Shown: positions 6,571 through 15,021, counted from the first letter of the stretch. The stretch is DNA of 21,247 nt from an uncultured Oscillospiraceae bacterium (GCA_900546735.1 URDW01000016.1:1-21247), one strand, 5' to 3'. Program-made: numbers and translations. The notes: generated from the letters alone by a model not told the origin.

Positions 6571-7633
6571 TGAAATTTTAACGCGCATGAAAAAGCGCTT
6601 TTTTGAACAGAGCGGCGAAGACCCGGACCGCTCCGGCGAAATATTGGTGCGCCTGGAAGCCGTGGCCGCCGAAGTGTTTGCGCTGTACACTTTCGGCGAC
6701 TTCATTTTGCAGCAGGCGTTTGCCGAAACGAGCACCGGCGAATACCTGGACAAAGCCGGCGCAGTCTTTTCGCTAACGCGCAAAAGCGCCGCGCGCACCA
6801 CCGGCGAGGTGACGTTTACGGCCGCTGAAGACACGCAGGGCAGCATCACCATTGACCAGGGCACGGCCGTGTGTGCAGCCGGCGCCCCATACATTCAGTA
6901 CTTCACAGACGAAGCGGTGACCATAGCGGCGGCAAACGCCACGGCGAGCGTCGGCGTAACGGCGGCCCAGCCCGGCACCAAGTACAACCGGCCGGCCGGC
7001 TTTATCGACACGGTGGTCAACCCGCCCGGCGGCATTGTGCGTGTGACAAACGCCGAAGCGCTGGCCGGCGGCTTTGACGAAGAGGACGACGCGCACTTTC
7101 GCGTACGGGTGCTGGATTACTTTCGCGAGTACATGAACGGCTACAACGAAGCCTCCATCCGCAACGCGTGTATGCGCATGGACGGCGTACGCGACTGCCG
7201 TGTGCGCGTGCCGGACGACACCACCCTGCAAATTGCCGTACGTCTGGACGGTGACACATCCAGCTGGCAGTTTGTTTTGGAGTTTCTGGTGCAGTTTGCC
7301 TACCTGGACATGTTCGGTATCACATTGCAGCCGCTTGTAGCCGAAGCACAAAGCTATGACCTGCACATCTCCCTTGGCGTTTCGCCCTACAGTGAGCCGG
7401 ACCGGCAAAATCTGGTGCAGGCGGCCAACGAAATTTTGCTGCAGCTAAGCGGCGCCAGCCGCATTGACGAGGGCCTGGCACTGGCCGAAATAGAAAATGC
7501 GCTGCTGCAGCTGGACGACGTTGAAGCGTGCAATGTACAGTGCACGCAGGCACTGGCGGGCGTCCTGCCCTGCCCCGCCGGAAAATACGTTTCGCTGAAC
7601 ACGGTGGAGGAGGTCACGCTGTATGCCGTCTGA
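6554..7633 (+). CDS. Baseplate wedge protein J (gpJ / XkdT / T4 gp6-like)
   Basis: This 359-aa protein is the predicted baseplate ring (wedge) component. The start is placed at TTG 6554, giving MTQTYDEILTRMKKRF, because J proteins begin with a TYEEIL-type motif. The first in-frame ATG (6587) would delete that motif and has no ribosome binding site; GGAGG lies twelve bases before the TTG. This start also gives the 17-nt overlap seen at other junctions in the cluster. Domains: N-terminal helices to ~80, a beta domain (GEVTFTAAEDTQGSITIDQG, GTKYNRPAGFIDTVVNPPGG), and the J signature around residues 172-215 (FDEEDDAHFRVRVLDYFREY, NACMRMDGVRDCRV). It overlaps the DUF2313 gene by 11 nt. Length is normal for the family. 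Confidence 0.85.
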   Translation: MTQTYDEILTRMKKRFFEQSGEDPDRSGEILVRLEAVAAEVFALYTFGDFILQQAFAETSTGEYLDKAGAVFSLTRKSAARTTGEVTFTAAEDTQGSITIDQGTAVCAAGAPYIQYFTDEAVTIAAANATASVGVTAAQPGTKYNRPAGFIDTVVNPPGGIVRVTNAEALAGGFDEEDDAHFRVRVLDYFREYMNGYNEASIRNACMRMDGVRDCRVRVPDDTTLQIAVRLDGDTSSWQFVLEFLVQFAYLDMFGITLQPLVAEAQSYDLHISLGVSPYSEPDRQNLVQAANEILLQLSGASRIDEGLALAEIENALLQLDDVEACNVQCTQALAGVLPCPAGKYVSLNTVEEVTLYAV

Positions 7634-8165
7634 GATCTACAGCCGGCTGGAAACGCTTTTGGCCGTTACCGGGCTGAACGGTCCCGTCGCCAAAGCCGAG
7701 GCAGCGGCCGAAGCGCAGGAACTGGAAAATGCTTTGGTACATTTACAGCAGATCGAAAGCGGCATTTTTTTGACACAGGCGCAGGGCGAATACCTGCAGC
7801 GCTTTCAAAACCAGATCCGCCCGATGGCCGCCAAATGCACAGCTGAGGACATGGTGCAGAAAATGACCGTTACGCCGAAGCTTTTTCCACTTTCAGAGGC
7901 CATAAGCGAGCAGCAGCCTGCCGAAGTGCAATGCACCTACAGCGGCAAATGCCTGATCCTCAGCGGCATCACCGCGCAGAACTACACAGATTTTGCCGAC
8001 TTTCTGCGCCTGCTGCGCAATTTTTTCCCACCGTTTTTCGGCATGGAGCTTGGCGGCAGCGGCGTGCCCTGGTCGGTGTTTGACGCGCAGGGCAACAGCT
8101 TTTACGCCTGCGACCGCGCCGGACTGAGCTGGCGGATGATTCACACGATAGGAGAAGAGACATGA
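7623..8165 (+). CDS. Baseplate/tail protein, DUF2313 (YmfQ/XkdU, gpI-like)
   Basis: This 180-aa protein follows J, as gpI follows gpJ in P2 and XkdU follows XkdT in PBSX. It is predicted to link the baseplate wedge to the tail fibre. ATG 7623 has GGAGGAGG about ten bases upstream within the J gene. The N-terminal half is helical with many Ala and Glu (AEAAAEAQELENALVHLQQI, FLTQAQGEYLQRFQNQI); the C-terminal half has a compact alpha/beta domain (KCLILSGITAQNYTDFADFL, PWSVFDAQGNSFYACDRAGL). The C-terminal WRMIHTIGEET overlaps the fibre gene in an ATGA junction. The assignment combines gene order with the typical shape of the family. Confidence 0.7.
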   Translation: MPSEIYSRLETLLAVTGLNGPVAKAEAAAEAQELENALVHLQQIESGIFLTQAQGEYLQRFQNQIRPMAAKCTAEDMVQKMTVTPKLFPLSEAISEQQPAEVQCTYSGKCLILSGITAQNYTDFADFLRLLRNFFPPFFGMELGGSGVPWSVFDAQGNSFYACDRAGLSWRMIHTIGEET

Positions 8166-8638
8166 GCAGCACAAATAAAACCGAGTATTTAAACCTGAAC
8201 GCCTGGATCGGTGCAGACGTGCCGAAAATGGAGGATTTCAACAGCGACAACGAGATTTTGGACGACGCCTTTCAAACGCACGACACCGACACGGTACGCC
8301 ACATTACAGACGGCGAACGCAGCAAGTGGAACGCGCCCGTTTTCACGGGCAGCTACATCGGTGACGACACGGAAAGCCGCACGATCACCCTGGCGTGCGA
8401 CTTTGAACCGTCTATGCTGATCCTTTACGCCAACAACGCACCCGCCTTTGTGTGCGATTTCAACAACAGGATCAAGGAGACTTATTTTGCCATCGGCACA
8501 AAGCGCGGCAGCACGGCGGGCCTGACCATGCAAAGCGGCGCCTTCACCGTGCGCAACGACACGACCACCGTTTTGGCCAACGAGCTGCGCCTCCTGAACA
8601 AAGCCGGCACGAGCTACACCTACATTGCGTTTCGCTGA
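8162..8638 (+). CDS. Short tail fibre / receptor-binding protein
   Basis: This 158-aa protein is the last phage gene, in the XkdV/tail-fibre position. ATG 8162 overlaps the previous stop as ATGA, with AGGAGA upstream. The N-terminus (YLNLNAWIGADVPKMEDFNS, DNEILDDAF) is the baseplate-attachment segment common in clostridial phage fibres, followed by HITDGERSKWN, another frequent fibre phrase. The remaining ~100 residues (GDDTESRTITLACDFEPSML, TMQSGAFTVRNDTTTVLANE) form a small beta-rich head. The length is well below typical fibres, with no collagen-like or coiled shaft, no chaperone gene and no variable repeats. It ends at a strong terminator, with no lysis cassette after it. Confidence 0.7.
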   Translation: MSSTNKTEYLNLNAWIGADVPKMEDFNSDNEILDDAFQTHDTDTVRHITDGERSKWNAPVFTGSYIGDDTESRTITLACDFEPSMLILYANNAPAFVCDFNNRIKETYFAIGTKRGSTAGLTMQSGAFTVRNDTTTVLANELRLLNKAGTSYTYIAFR

Positions 8639-8655
8639 AGAAAAACGGCAAGCGC

Positions 8656-8697
8656 AAAAAAGCGCCCCAAAAGCAGTCGCTTTTGGGGCGTATTGTT
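8656..8697. terminator. Bidirectional terminator between the fibre gene and the surface-protein gene
   Basis: CGCCCCAAAAGC (8663-8674) pairs perfectly with GCTTTTGGGGCG (8679-8690) around AGTC. On the + strand TATTGTTTTA follows; on the minus strand CTTTTTTG follows (A-run at 8656-8661). It closes the phage transcript and the convergent surface-protein gene. Confidence 0.92.
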
Positions 8698-8710
8698 TTA
8701 GGCGTTTCTT

Positions 8711-9769
8711 TTAGCAGGCACCCGCTTTTTTCTTGCGGCAAAGCACCAAAATGCCGGCCATGGCCGCGCCGGAAACAGCAAGCGTAATATATATGCTGCC
8801 GGCGCCCGTCGCCGGTGATTTTTGCACACCGCTTTGCTGCGACTGTGCAAAAGACGGTTCTGTTGCCGTAGTATCCTGCACCGGGGCAGTCGTGCCGTCC
8901 GGAGCAGCAGGCTCGGTCGGATCAGCAGGCTCAGACGGCCCGGCCGGCTTATCGGGCACTGTCGTGTCCTCCGGCGGCGCGGAAGGCTCGTCTTCGCTTT
9001 CGATGGTCAGCACTGCAGAAGCCGTGGCGTTTTTATAGTTCAGTGAAACGACATGTTCGCCGGGCGACAGCGTATTCAAGAAATCCGGGTGCAGCTGCAA
9101 AACCGTGGAACCGGAAGCAAGCGTATAATTTTCCGCCGGCACCGGCACATAATCCACCGTGACACCCAGCAGATCGTCAAGCGCGTAGGTGCAATAGATG
9201 GTTGCCGGCCGGTCAGAGCCAGATGTATAGACGCTGTCGGTCTGTTCAGGCACGATGCCCTCGGGAATCGCAGACCGGCTGCCGCCGGCAATAAAAGTGT
9301 TGGTCGCCGTTTCGACCAGACCGTTGCAGCCATTACGGCTGTCGTAGACCGGGTTCGTGGTATCCACGGTAATGGTTTCCAATTTAGGACAATAAATAAA
9401 GGCATTGGTTTCCACTTTTTCCACGGTGTCGCAAAGACGTACGCTGCGTAAATTCGGGCAATAGCCAAACGCAGAATAATCCACATATGTAATGCCGCTT
9501 TCCAGTGTAATCGTCTGCACATTTTCCTTTTCCTGAAAAGTTCCGGACGCAATGCCATAAACCGCATGACCGTCTATGGCAGCCGGCACTGTCACATCTG
9601 ACGCTGTGCCGGTGTAACCGGTGAGCATGACTGTGCCGTCGTCAAGCACATCGTAAGTAAATGTACCGGCGCTGTCCTGTGCGCGGGCCAAAATGCCGGC
9701 GCCCACCGAGACACTTAAAAGCGTAATGAGCGACAAAAGCAGGCTGAGTGTTTTTTTCATTTTTCTCAT
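8711..9769 (-). CDS. Sortase-anchored surface protein with BspA-type LRRs and X2-like domain
   Basis: This 352-aa protein is predicted to be exported and wall-anchored. The start at 9769 is chosen because GGAGG lies seven bases upstream; an extension to 9808 lacks a site. Residues ~1-28 form a signal peptide (RKMKK, then LSLLLSLITLLSVSVGAGIL). Residues ~55-170 hold short BspA/LRR_5 repeats (ENVQTITLESGITYVDYSAF, CPNLRSVRLCDTVEKVETNA, CPKLETITVDTTN). Residues ~205-265 resemble the Ig-like X2 module found in wall and carbohydrate-binding proteins (ENYTLASGSTVLQLHPDFL, LSPGEHVVSLNY). A Pro/Thr/Glu stalk leads to SPATG (318-322), a hydrophobic helix and RKKK, matching the (S/P)PxTG class of sorting signals. 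The ligand is unknown. It converges on the phage cluster and diverges from the XRE regulator. Confidence 0.85.
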   Translation of the reverse strand: MRKMKKTLSLLLSLITLLSVSVGAGILARAQDSAGTFTYDVLDDGTVMLTGYTGTASDVTVPAAIDGHAVYGIASGTFQEKENVQTITLESGITYVDYSAFGYCPNLRSVRLCDTVEKVETNAFIYCPKLETITVDTTNPVYDSRNGCNGLVETATNTFIAGGSRSAIPEGIVPEQTDSVYTSGSDRPATIYCTYALDDLLGVTVDYVPVPAENYTLASGSTVLQLHPDFLNTLSPGEHVVSLNYKNATASAVLTIESEDEPSAPPEDTTVPDKPAGPSEPADPTEPAAPDGTTAPVQDTTATEPSFAQSQQSGVQKSPATGAGSIYITLAVSGAAMAGILVLCRKKKAGAC

Positions 9770-9823
9770 ACAATAACCTCCACAACAAAAAATAAATGGG
9801 ACGCGCATTTTTAACGCGTTTTC

Positions 9824-9851
9824 ATTTTCACCATATTAGGTGTATTGTCAA
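9824..9851 (-). promoter_or_regulatory. Candidate promoter of the surface-protein gene
   Basis: On the minus strand a consensus -35 TTGACA (9846-9851) is followed after 16 bp by GAAAAT (9824-9829), about 55 bp before the surface-protein start. The overlapping + strand sequence TTGTCA (9845-9850) could serve the divergent XRE gene, with TAAAAT at 9873-9878 at a poor 22-bp spacing. The palindrome AACGCGTT lies near 9813-9820, a possible operator. The whole 138-bp intergenic region is AT-rich and contains no gene. Confidence 0.4.
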
Positions 9852-9907
9852 CATGCAATATCCCGTGTACCGTAAAATTTATGCAGCACAAAAATCGGAG
9901 GCGCACT

Positions 9908-10135
9908 ATGAAAAACTACACGGAACGGATGCGCGACTTACGCGAGGACCACGACAAAACACAGCAGGAGGTGGCCGGATACCTGGGCACGACGCAGCAG
10001 GTGTATTCCCGCTATGAAAAAGGGATCAACGAAATTCCGGTGCGCCACATCATTGCGCTTTGCAAATACTACGGCGTTTCGGCCGACTACCTGCTGGGGC
10101 TGACCGACCAAAACGAAAAAGACCGGGCTGAGTGA
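9908..10135 (+). CDS. Small XRE-family helix-turn-helix regulator
   Basis: This 75-aa protein is essentially a single Cro/cI-type DNA-binding domain. ATG 9908 follows CGGAGG by six bases; an upstream extension to 9845 is not supported by a site. The helix-turn-helix covers about residues 18-39 (TQQEVAGYLGTTQQVYSRYE), followed by the usual helix IPVRHIIALCKYYGVSADYL and a short charged tail. There is no sensor, peptidase or dimerisation domain. It diverges from the surface-protein gene, so autoregulation and control of that gene through the shared 138-bp region is the simplest model. It might also be a surviving regulator of the neighbouring phage cluster. Targets cannot be read from the sequence. 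Confidence 0.9.
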   Translation: MKNYTERMRDLREDHDKTQQEVAGYLGTTQQVYSRYEKGINEIPVRHIIALCKYYGVSADYLLGLTDQNEKDRAE

Positions 10136-10155
10136 CGCACAGCCCGGTCTTTTTT
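10116..10155. terminator. Bidirectional terminator between the XRE and LytM genes
   Basis: GACCGGGCTG (10121-10130) pairs with CAGCCCGGTC (10140-10149) and is followed by six T on the + strand; on the minus strand five T follow (A-run 10116-10120). The left arm lies inside the end of the XRE coding sequence. It terminates the XRE gene and the convergent pth-mfd-LytM transcript. Confidence 0.92.
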
Positions 10156-10164
10156 CAATATTCC

Positions 10165-10884
10165 TTAGGAGGCGGCAGAAGTCGTCTCCTCTGTTTTGCC
10201 CATCACTTTAAGCGGGTCTACAAACTCGCCGTCCAGCTTTGTTTCCAGGTGCAGGTGGCTTTCCTGCGCGCTTTCGCACGGGATGGTGCCGACCGTGCCG
10301 ATGGCCTGGCCGATGGCCACGCTGTCGCCCTTGGCCACACTGACGTTGTCAAGCCCCTTATACACGGCCACCAGCTTGCCGCCATGGTCGATTTCGACCA
10401 CATTGCCCCACATGCCGTCTTTCTGCACCGAAAGCACGATACCGTCGTTGATGGATTCCACACTTGCGCCCATCGTGCAGGCAAAGTCCACGGCCGCATG
10501 GGAGCGGTAGTCCTCCATCGTCTCGTCATAAGCGAGTTCGGTGGAAAACGCGCGCTGCACCTCTTCACCGACCGGGTACTTATAAAAGCTCTTGTACGGC
10601 GTGTTGGTGTCGCCCTGCGCCATAGAAGCCGGTTCCTTTTTCGTGGTGGACGGGGCAGCCGTAGTCGTTTGCTTGGCGGTCGTCGTTTCCTTGACCGTTA
10701 CGGCGTGCTGTGCCTCCTGCGCTGCTTCGGTCGTTGTTTCCGTGATGGTCGTGGACTTATTGACCGAATCCGACGTGCCGGCAGACGCAAAGTAAACGAT
10801 CACACCGAGCGCGATGATGGAAACGCATATGGCAGAGTACAAAAGCCGCGTGTTTTTGACAGTTTTTGAACTACTTTTTTGCAT
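10165..10884 (-). CDS. Membrane-anchored LytM/M23-domain protein, SpoIIQ-like
   Basis: This 239-aa protein has an N-terminal transmembrane helix (residues ~14-35), a Thr/Glu/Lys-rich linker (~37-95) and a LytM/M23 domain (~100-225). The zinc ligands His129 and Asp133 (in SHAAVDF) and His210/His212 (in SHLHLE) are present. The position normally holding the catalytic His of the Y-x-H-L motif reads YKGL (175-178), so hydrolysis may be impaired. Size and layout match SpoIIQ, the forespore-membrane partner of SpoIIIAH, but general M23 wall hydrolases are an alternative. The start at 10884 has GAGGTG six bases upstream. It lies 40 nt after mfd with no terminator between, so it probably belongs to the pth-mfd transcript. 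Confidence 0.85.
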   Translation of the reverse strand: MQKSSSKTVKNTRLLYSAICVSIIALGVIVYFASAGTSDSVNKSTTITETTTEAAQEAQHAVTVKETTTAKQTTTAAPSTTKKEPASMAQGDTNTPYKSFYKYPVGEEVQRAFSTELAYDETMEDYRSHAAVDFACTMGASVESINDGIVLSVQKDGMWGNVVEIDHGGKLVAVYKGLDNVSVAKGDSVAIGQAIGTVGTIPCESAQESHLHLETKLDGEFVDPLKVMGKTEETTSAAS

Positions 10885-10924
10885 AAATAACACCTCGGTC
10901 TCAGTATTGACCGAACGGCGCCAT

Positions 10925-13900
10925 TTATACATTGGAAGCGGTATTTAAAATTTCAAGCACTTTTGCAGCCAGCTCCAGCACCGGTTCGCCGCCCAGTTTT
11001 ACGGAAATGTACGGCTTTTTGGCTGCAGACAGGAAAACGCGGCCCTGCATTTTCTGGTTCAGCGAAAGATAATACTGCGTTTGCATTTCGCGGAAATAGA
11101 AAAGGACCATTTCGCCTTTTTGCGAAATTTCATAAATGCCGAGCTTTGTGGCGCTGTTGCGCACGAGCGACACATGGATCAGCCCATCCACGCTGCCGGG
11201 CACCTTGCCGAAGCGGTCGGCCAGCTCGCCCGCAACATCCACCGCATCCGCCTGCGTTTTAACGGCGGCGATCTTTTTGTAGACCGAAAGGCGCTGCTGG
11301 GTAGAAGCGATATAGCTTTCGGGAATGTGGGCGCTGACGGGCAGGTCAATCAGGCAGTCCTCCTCTTCCTGCGGCGGTTCCTCGCCCTTCTGGCGGCGGA
11401 TCTCTTCCTCCAAAATTTTGATATACATGTCGTAACCGACGGCCTCCATATGGCCGTGCTGGCGCGCACCGAGCACGCTGCCGGCACCGCGGATCTCCAG
11501 GTCGCGCAGGGCAATGCTGAAGCCGGCGCCGAACTCGGTATAATCCCGAATGGCGTCCAGGCGCTTGGCCGCGATCTCCGACACAGCCTTGCCGCGTTCA
11601 AACGTGAGGTAGGCAAACGCCTGGCGGTTGCTGCGCCCGACGCGGCCGCGGATCTGGTGCAGCTGGGCAAGCCCCATACGGTCGGCGTTTTCAATGATCA
11701 GCGTGTTGACGTTCGGCACGTCCACGCCGGTCTCGATAATGGTGGTGCAGACAAGGATGTCGGTCTCGCCGTTTAAAAGCGAGGTCCACACGTCGGAAAG
11801 CTCCTCTTCGCTCATGCGCCCATGGGCAACGGCGACAGATGCCTGGGGCAGCGCGGCCTTGATGCGCGAAGCCAGCGAATCGATCGTGGCGATGTCATTG
11901 TGCAGGTAGTAGGCCTGGCCGCCGCGCGAAAGTTCGTGCTCCAGCGCCTGCACGCAAACGCCGAAGTCATATTCCAGCACATAGGTCTGCACCGGGTAAC
12001 GGTCGGACGGCGCCTCTTCAATAATGCTCATGTCGCGGATGCCGCTCATGGCCATATTGAGCGTGCGCGGGATCGGCGTGGCCGACAGGGTCAGCGTATC
12101 CACACGCGGAAAACGTTCCTTAAGCTTTTCCTTTTGCGCAACGCCGAAGCGCTGCTCCTCGTCGATAATCAAAAGACCCAGGTCGTGAAACTGAATGTCC
12201 TTCGAGATGATGCGGTGCGTGCCGATCAGAAGATCGACCTCGCCGCTTTTCACAGCCGACAGCACGGCGCGCTGCTTTTTCGGCTGCACGAAACGCGAAA
12301 GCATTTCCACCCGCACCGGGAACGCCTCCATACGCTTGGTGGCCGTCTGGAAATGCTGCATGGCCAGCACCGTAGTGGGCACCAGAATGGCGCACTGCTT
12401 GCCCTCGGCAATGCACTTGAACGCCGCGCGCAGCGCCACCTCGGTTTTGCCGAAGCCGACGTCGCCGCAAAGCAGGCGGTCCATCGGCACCGGGCGCTCC
12501 ATGTCCTTTTTGATCTCTTCCGTACAGCGGATCTGGTCCGAAGTTTCCTCGTAGGCAAAGCGCAGCTCAAAATCGCGCTGCAGGTCGCCGTCCGGCGAAA
12601 AAGCGTAGCCCTTTGTGGCCATACGCCGCGCGTAAAGCGCCGTCAGTTCCTTTGCCATGTCCTGCACCGAGGCGCGCACCTTCTTTTTGGCGCGCTGCCA
12701 GTCGCCCGAGCCAAGGCGGTTGATCTTAACGCGCGTGTCTTCGCGCGGGCCGATGTATTTAGACACCAGATCGAGCTGGGTGACCGGCACATAAAGCGCG
12801 TCGCCGCCCGAATAGGCAATTTTGATGTAGTCTTTTTTGACCTTATTGATCTCCAGCGATTCGATGCCCTCAAAAATACCGATGCCGTGCACGTTATGCA
12901 CGATGTAGTCGCCGCGGGTCAGCTCGTCGAGCGACTGGAAAGCGTTTTTCGAGCTGCGGGAAGTGCTTTTCTTTTTGGAAACACCGCGCTTGGGGTAAGT
13001 GATGGCCAGAAAGTGCAGCGCCGGGTACTCAAAACCGACCGAAAACGACTGTGCCAGCACGTTGACCGCACCCGGCACAAATGCGTTTGGCTGCGTTTCA
13101 AAAAAGTGCGCCTGCGCGCCCATAGACGAAATATCGTGGGCGAGGGCCGCACCGGCGCGCTTGGTGCCGGCCGCGATCACAACCGTGTAACCGCGGTGCA
13201 GCATGGGGTAAAATTCCGATTTCAAATGCTGCAGCGTGCCGTTCCAGGCGCCCGACTGGCGGCACTCGAACGTATAAAGGCCGCCGAGTGGCGTATCAAA
13301 CGCAGTGCGGGCAAAATTGTCCAAATAGATCGCTGAACGCTTTTTACAGACAGCGGCGTAATCGTCAAACGTCAGCATGAACCGGTCGAGTCCCTTGCAC
13401 AGCTCGCCGGTCAGGAAAAGACCTTTGACGTTTTCGAGCATCAGCTTGTTCTGGTTGACCAGACGTTCCTTGACGCGCGCCGAGTCCACGCAGATCAGCA
13501 GGTCGCCGTCGTTCATATAATCCAAAAGGCCGTTCGACTGATAAAGCAGCGGCAGGTACTTGTCGTAGCTGCCCAGGCGGCCGGCCGTCTGCAGCGCTTC
13601 TATGTCGCGTTCCAGCGCGGGACGCGCCGTGTGCACGGCCTTGCCGCGCAGGGAAGCGCTTAACGCCTCGATTTTTGCGATGAGCTTTTCCGGTGATTCG
13701 GCCAGCACCTCGGCCGCCGGGTGCACCGTAAGGCGCTGCACTTCGCCGGTGCGCCGCTGGGTGACCGGGTCGAACGTAAAGAGATTGTCAACAAAATCGT
13801 CCCAAAATTCGATGCGCACAGGGCTTTCGGCTGCGCTTGGAAACACGTCTACGATGCCGCCGCGCACACTGAACTGGCAGACGCCGTCCACCATGTCAAA

Positions 13901-14386
13901 CCGCGAATAGCCGCAGGCCTCCAGCCGCCCGGCAAGCGCCGCCGGGTCGATCCGGTTGCCGCGCTTCAGGGTGAATGAACGGCTGCCCAGCACACCGGGC
14001 GGCACGGTGAGCTGCGCCGCCGCGCCCACGCTGGCCACCACGCAGTCGGCCTCGCCCGAAAGCAGCCGGCCGAGCACGCCGGTGCGCAGGTGCTCTGTTT
14101 CGTGCGAAGCGCCGCTGGCGTGCACAAACACAAATTCGCGCTGCGGGTAAAAACAGGCATTCGTGCCGAAATTTTGCAGGTCTTCCGTCAGGCGGATGGC
14201 CGTTGCCTCGTCCGGCACAACGACAAACGCGCGCTTTTGCAGGTCGCTGCAAAGCGCGTGGGTCACATGGGCAGCGTGCACAGGCGAAAGGCCAATGGCC
14301 CCAAGCGGCGCTGACCGGGTAGCGGCAGCGTCCCTGAGGCTTACATACGCACTGCTTTCTTGAAGGATTTTAGAAAAGCAAGACAT
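10925..14386 (-). CDS. mfd: Transcription-repair coupling factor Mfd
   Basis: This 1153-aa ATP-dependent translocase displaces RNA polymerase stalled at DNA lesions and recruits UvrA. The N-terminal ~350 residues are the UvrB-like module. The RNA-polymerase interaction (CarD-like) domain starts near residue 486 ([20 protein letters not shown]). Helicase motifs follow: Walker [10 protein letters not shown] with Lys647, the DEEQ box at 742-745 ([11 protein letters not shown]), [20 protein letters not shown], and the C-terminal helicase half with [15 protein letters not shown]. The TRCF C-terminal domain ends the protein. Length is normal. ATG 14386 follows AAAGGA; a TTG at 14404 is a worse start. 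It lies 29 nt behind pth, the conserved Bacillota arrangement, and reads on into the LytM gene. Confidence 0.97.
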   Translation of the reverse strand: MSCFSKILQESSAYVSLRDAAATRSAPLGAIGLSPVHAAHVTHALCSDLQKRAFVVVPDEATAIRLTEDLQNFGTNACFYPQREFVFVHASGASHETEHLRTGVLGRLLSGEADCVVASVGAAAQLTVPPGVLGSRSFTLKRGNRIDPAALAGRLEACGYSRFDMVDGVCQFSVRGGIVDVFPSAAESPVRIEFWDDFVDNLFTFDPVTQRRTGEVQRLTVHPAAEVLAESPEKLIAKIEALSASLRGKAVHTARPALERDIEALQTAGRLGSYDKYLPLLYQSNGLLDYMNDGDLLICVDSARVKERLVNQNKLMLENVKGLFLTGELCKGLDRFMLTFDDYAAVCKKRSAIYLDNFARTAFDTPLGGLYTFECRQSGAWNGTLQHLKSEFYPMLHRGYTVVIAAGTKRAGAALAHDISSMGAQAHFFETQPNAFVPGAVNVLAQSFSVGFEYPALHFLAITYPKRGVSKKKSTSRSSKNAFQSLDELTRGDYIVHNVHGIGIFEGIESLEINKVKKDYIKIAYSGGDALYVPVTQLDLVSKYIGPREDTRVKINRLGSGDWQRAKKKVRASVQDMAKELTALYARRMATKGYAFSPDGDLQRDFELRFAYEETSDQIRCTEEIKKDMERPVPMDRLLCGDVGFGKTEVALRAAFKCIAEGKQCAILVPTTVLAMQHFQTATKRMEAFPVRVEMLSRFVQPKKQRAVLSAVKSGEVDLLIGTHRIISKDIQFHDLGLLIIDEEQRFGVAQKEKLKERFPRVDTLTLSATPIPRTLNMAMSGIRDMSIIEEAPSDRYPVQTYVLEYDFGVCVQALEHELSRGGQAYYLHNDIATIDSLASRIKAALPQASVAVAHGRMSEEELSDVWTSLLNGETDILVCTTIIETGVDVPNVNTLIIENADRMGLAQLHQIRGRVGRSNRQAFAYLTFERGKAVSEIAAKRLDAIRDYTEFGAGFSIALRDLEIRGAGSVLGARQHGHMEAVGYDMYIKILEEEIRRQKGEEPPQEEEDCLIDLPVSAHIPESYIASTQQRLSVYKKIAAVKTQADAVDVAGELADRFGKVPGSVDGLIHVSLVRNSATKLGIYEISQKGEMVLFYFREMQTQYYLSLNQKMQGRVFLSAAKKPYISVKLGGEPVLELAAKVLEILNTASNV

Positions 14387-14415
14387 AGATATTTCCTTTA
14401 ACAAAAATTCACACC

Positions 14416-15003
14416 TTAGGTGTTATACAGATTCATGGCGCGGTCGATTTGACCGGCAACGATCAGTTTGGCCGCCTCGGCCGCATGCGCCCCGGCCGTT
14501 TCGACCAGCTTTTTTTCCGCCGGCGTAAAGCGCGAAAGCACCCAGTCGGCCAGATCGTCCATATAGGCCGGTTTTTGGCCAACACCGATTTTTAGGCGCA
14601 CAAAGTTTTCACTGCCGGTCAGTTCAATAATGCTTTTCAGCCCGTTGTGGCCGCCGGCCGAACCTTTGCGGCGGATGCGCAGCCGGCCGGGTTCCAGCGA
14701 AACATCGTCGGAAAACACCAAAATGTGTTCGGGGGCGATCTTGTAAAAATCGGCCGCATCGGCCACCGCCTCGCCGGAGTTGTTCATGTACGTCTGCGGC
14801 TTCATCAAAAGGCACTTTTGCCCCGCGATCTCAGCCGTTTCAGCATAAGCATGGAATTTCAGCCGCCTGAGCGCAACGCCGCAGTCGCTGCAAAGCGCGT
14901 CCATGGCGATAAAGCCGGCGTTGTGGCGCGTGTTTTCATACTGAATGCCCGGGTTGCCGAGCCCGGCAATGAGCCAGGCCGGGCCGCTTTTTTTAAAGAA
15001 CAT
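14416..15003 (-). CDS. pth: Peptidyl-tRNA hydrolase
   Basis: This 195-aa cytosolic enzyme cleaves peptidyl-tRNAs that drop off ribosomes. It shows the whole family signature: IAGLGNPGIQYENTRHNAGF with catalytic His27, PQTYMNNSGEAV with Asn74, FSDDVSLEPGRLRIR with Asp99, and KGSAGGHNGLKSI with Asn120, followed by LKIGVGQKP. Length is standard. The start at ATG 15003 follows GAGGAA; a reading from 15066 would begin in the upstream terminator. It is first in an apparent pth-mfd-LytM operon. A terminator hairpin sits only 19 bases upstream of the start, so its transcription must come through or from within that structure. Confidence 0.97.
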   Translation of the reverse strand: MFFKKSGPAWLIAGLGNPGIQYENTRHNAGFIAMDALCSDCGVALRRLKFHAYAETAEIAGQKCLLMKPQTYMNNSGEAVADAADFYKIAPEHILVFSDDVSLEPGRLRIRRKGSAGGHNGLKSIIELTGSENFVRLKIGVGQKPAYMDDLADWVLSRFTPAEKKLVETAGAHAAEAAKLIVAGQIDRAMNLYNT

Positions 15004-15021
15004 AACTTTCCTCGCAACTGC

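Larger units (their letters stand above)
44..8697 (+). mobile_element. PBSX-like phage structural cluster lacking tube, sheath and tape measure
   Basis: Thirteen larger genes plus one 41-aa ORF on one strand follow the order of the PBSX xkdE-xkdV block: portal, protease, capsid, neck, LysM protein, hub, spike, gp25-like, J, I-like, fibre. Genes equivalent to xkdK-xkdO (sheath, tube, chaperone, tape measure) are not between the neck and the LysM gene. The cluster stops at a strong terminator shared with a surface-protein gene on the other strand. No lysis, integration, replication or repressor module and no flanking direct repeat is visible. The left part (terminase and beyond) is off the contig. 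No frameshift or internal stop is seen, and start-stop overlaps are preserved, so this does not look like random decay. Confidence 0.85.

Noticed and set aside
8452..8787. 111-codon + strand ORF after the phage fibre
   Set aside because: It overlaps the fibre in another frame, crosses the terminator and runs into the antisense surface-protein gene; it has no coding character and is not a holin.
9770..9907. Possible att site or phage operator array between the surface gene and XRE
   Set aside because: Only one short palindrome and no repeated operator or direct repeat matching the phage side were found.
11822..13336. 504-codon ORF on the + strand opposite mfd
   Set aside because: It is fully antisense to a clear Mfd with intact motifs. 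Its product is Arg/His/Ala/Val-rich as expected from GC-biased codons read in reverse, and it resembles no family.
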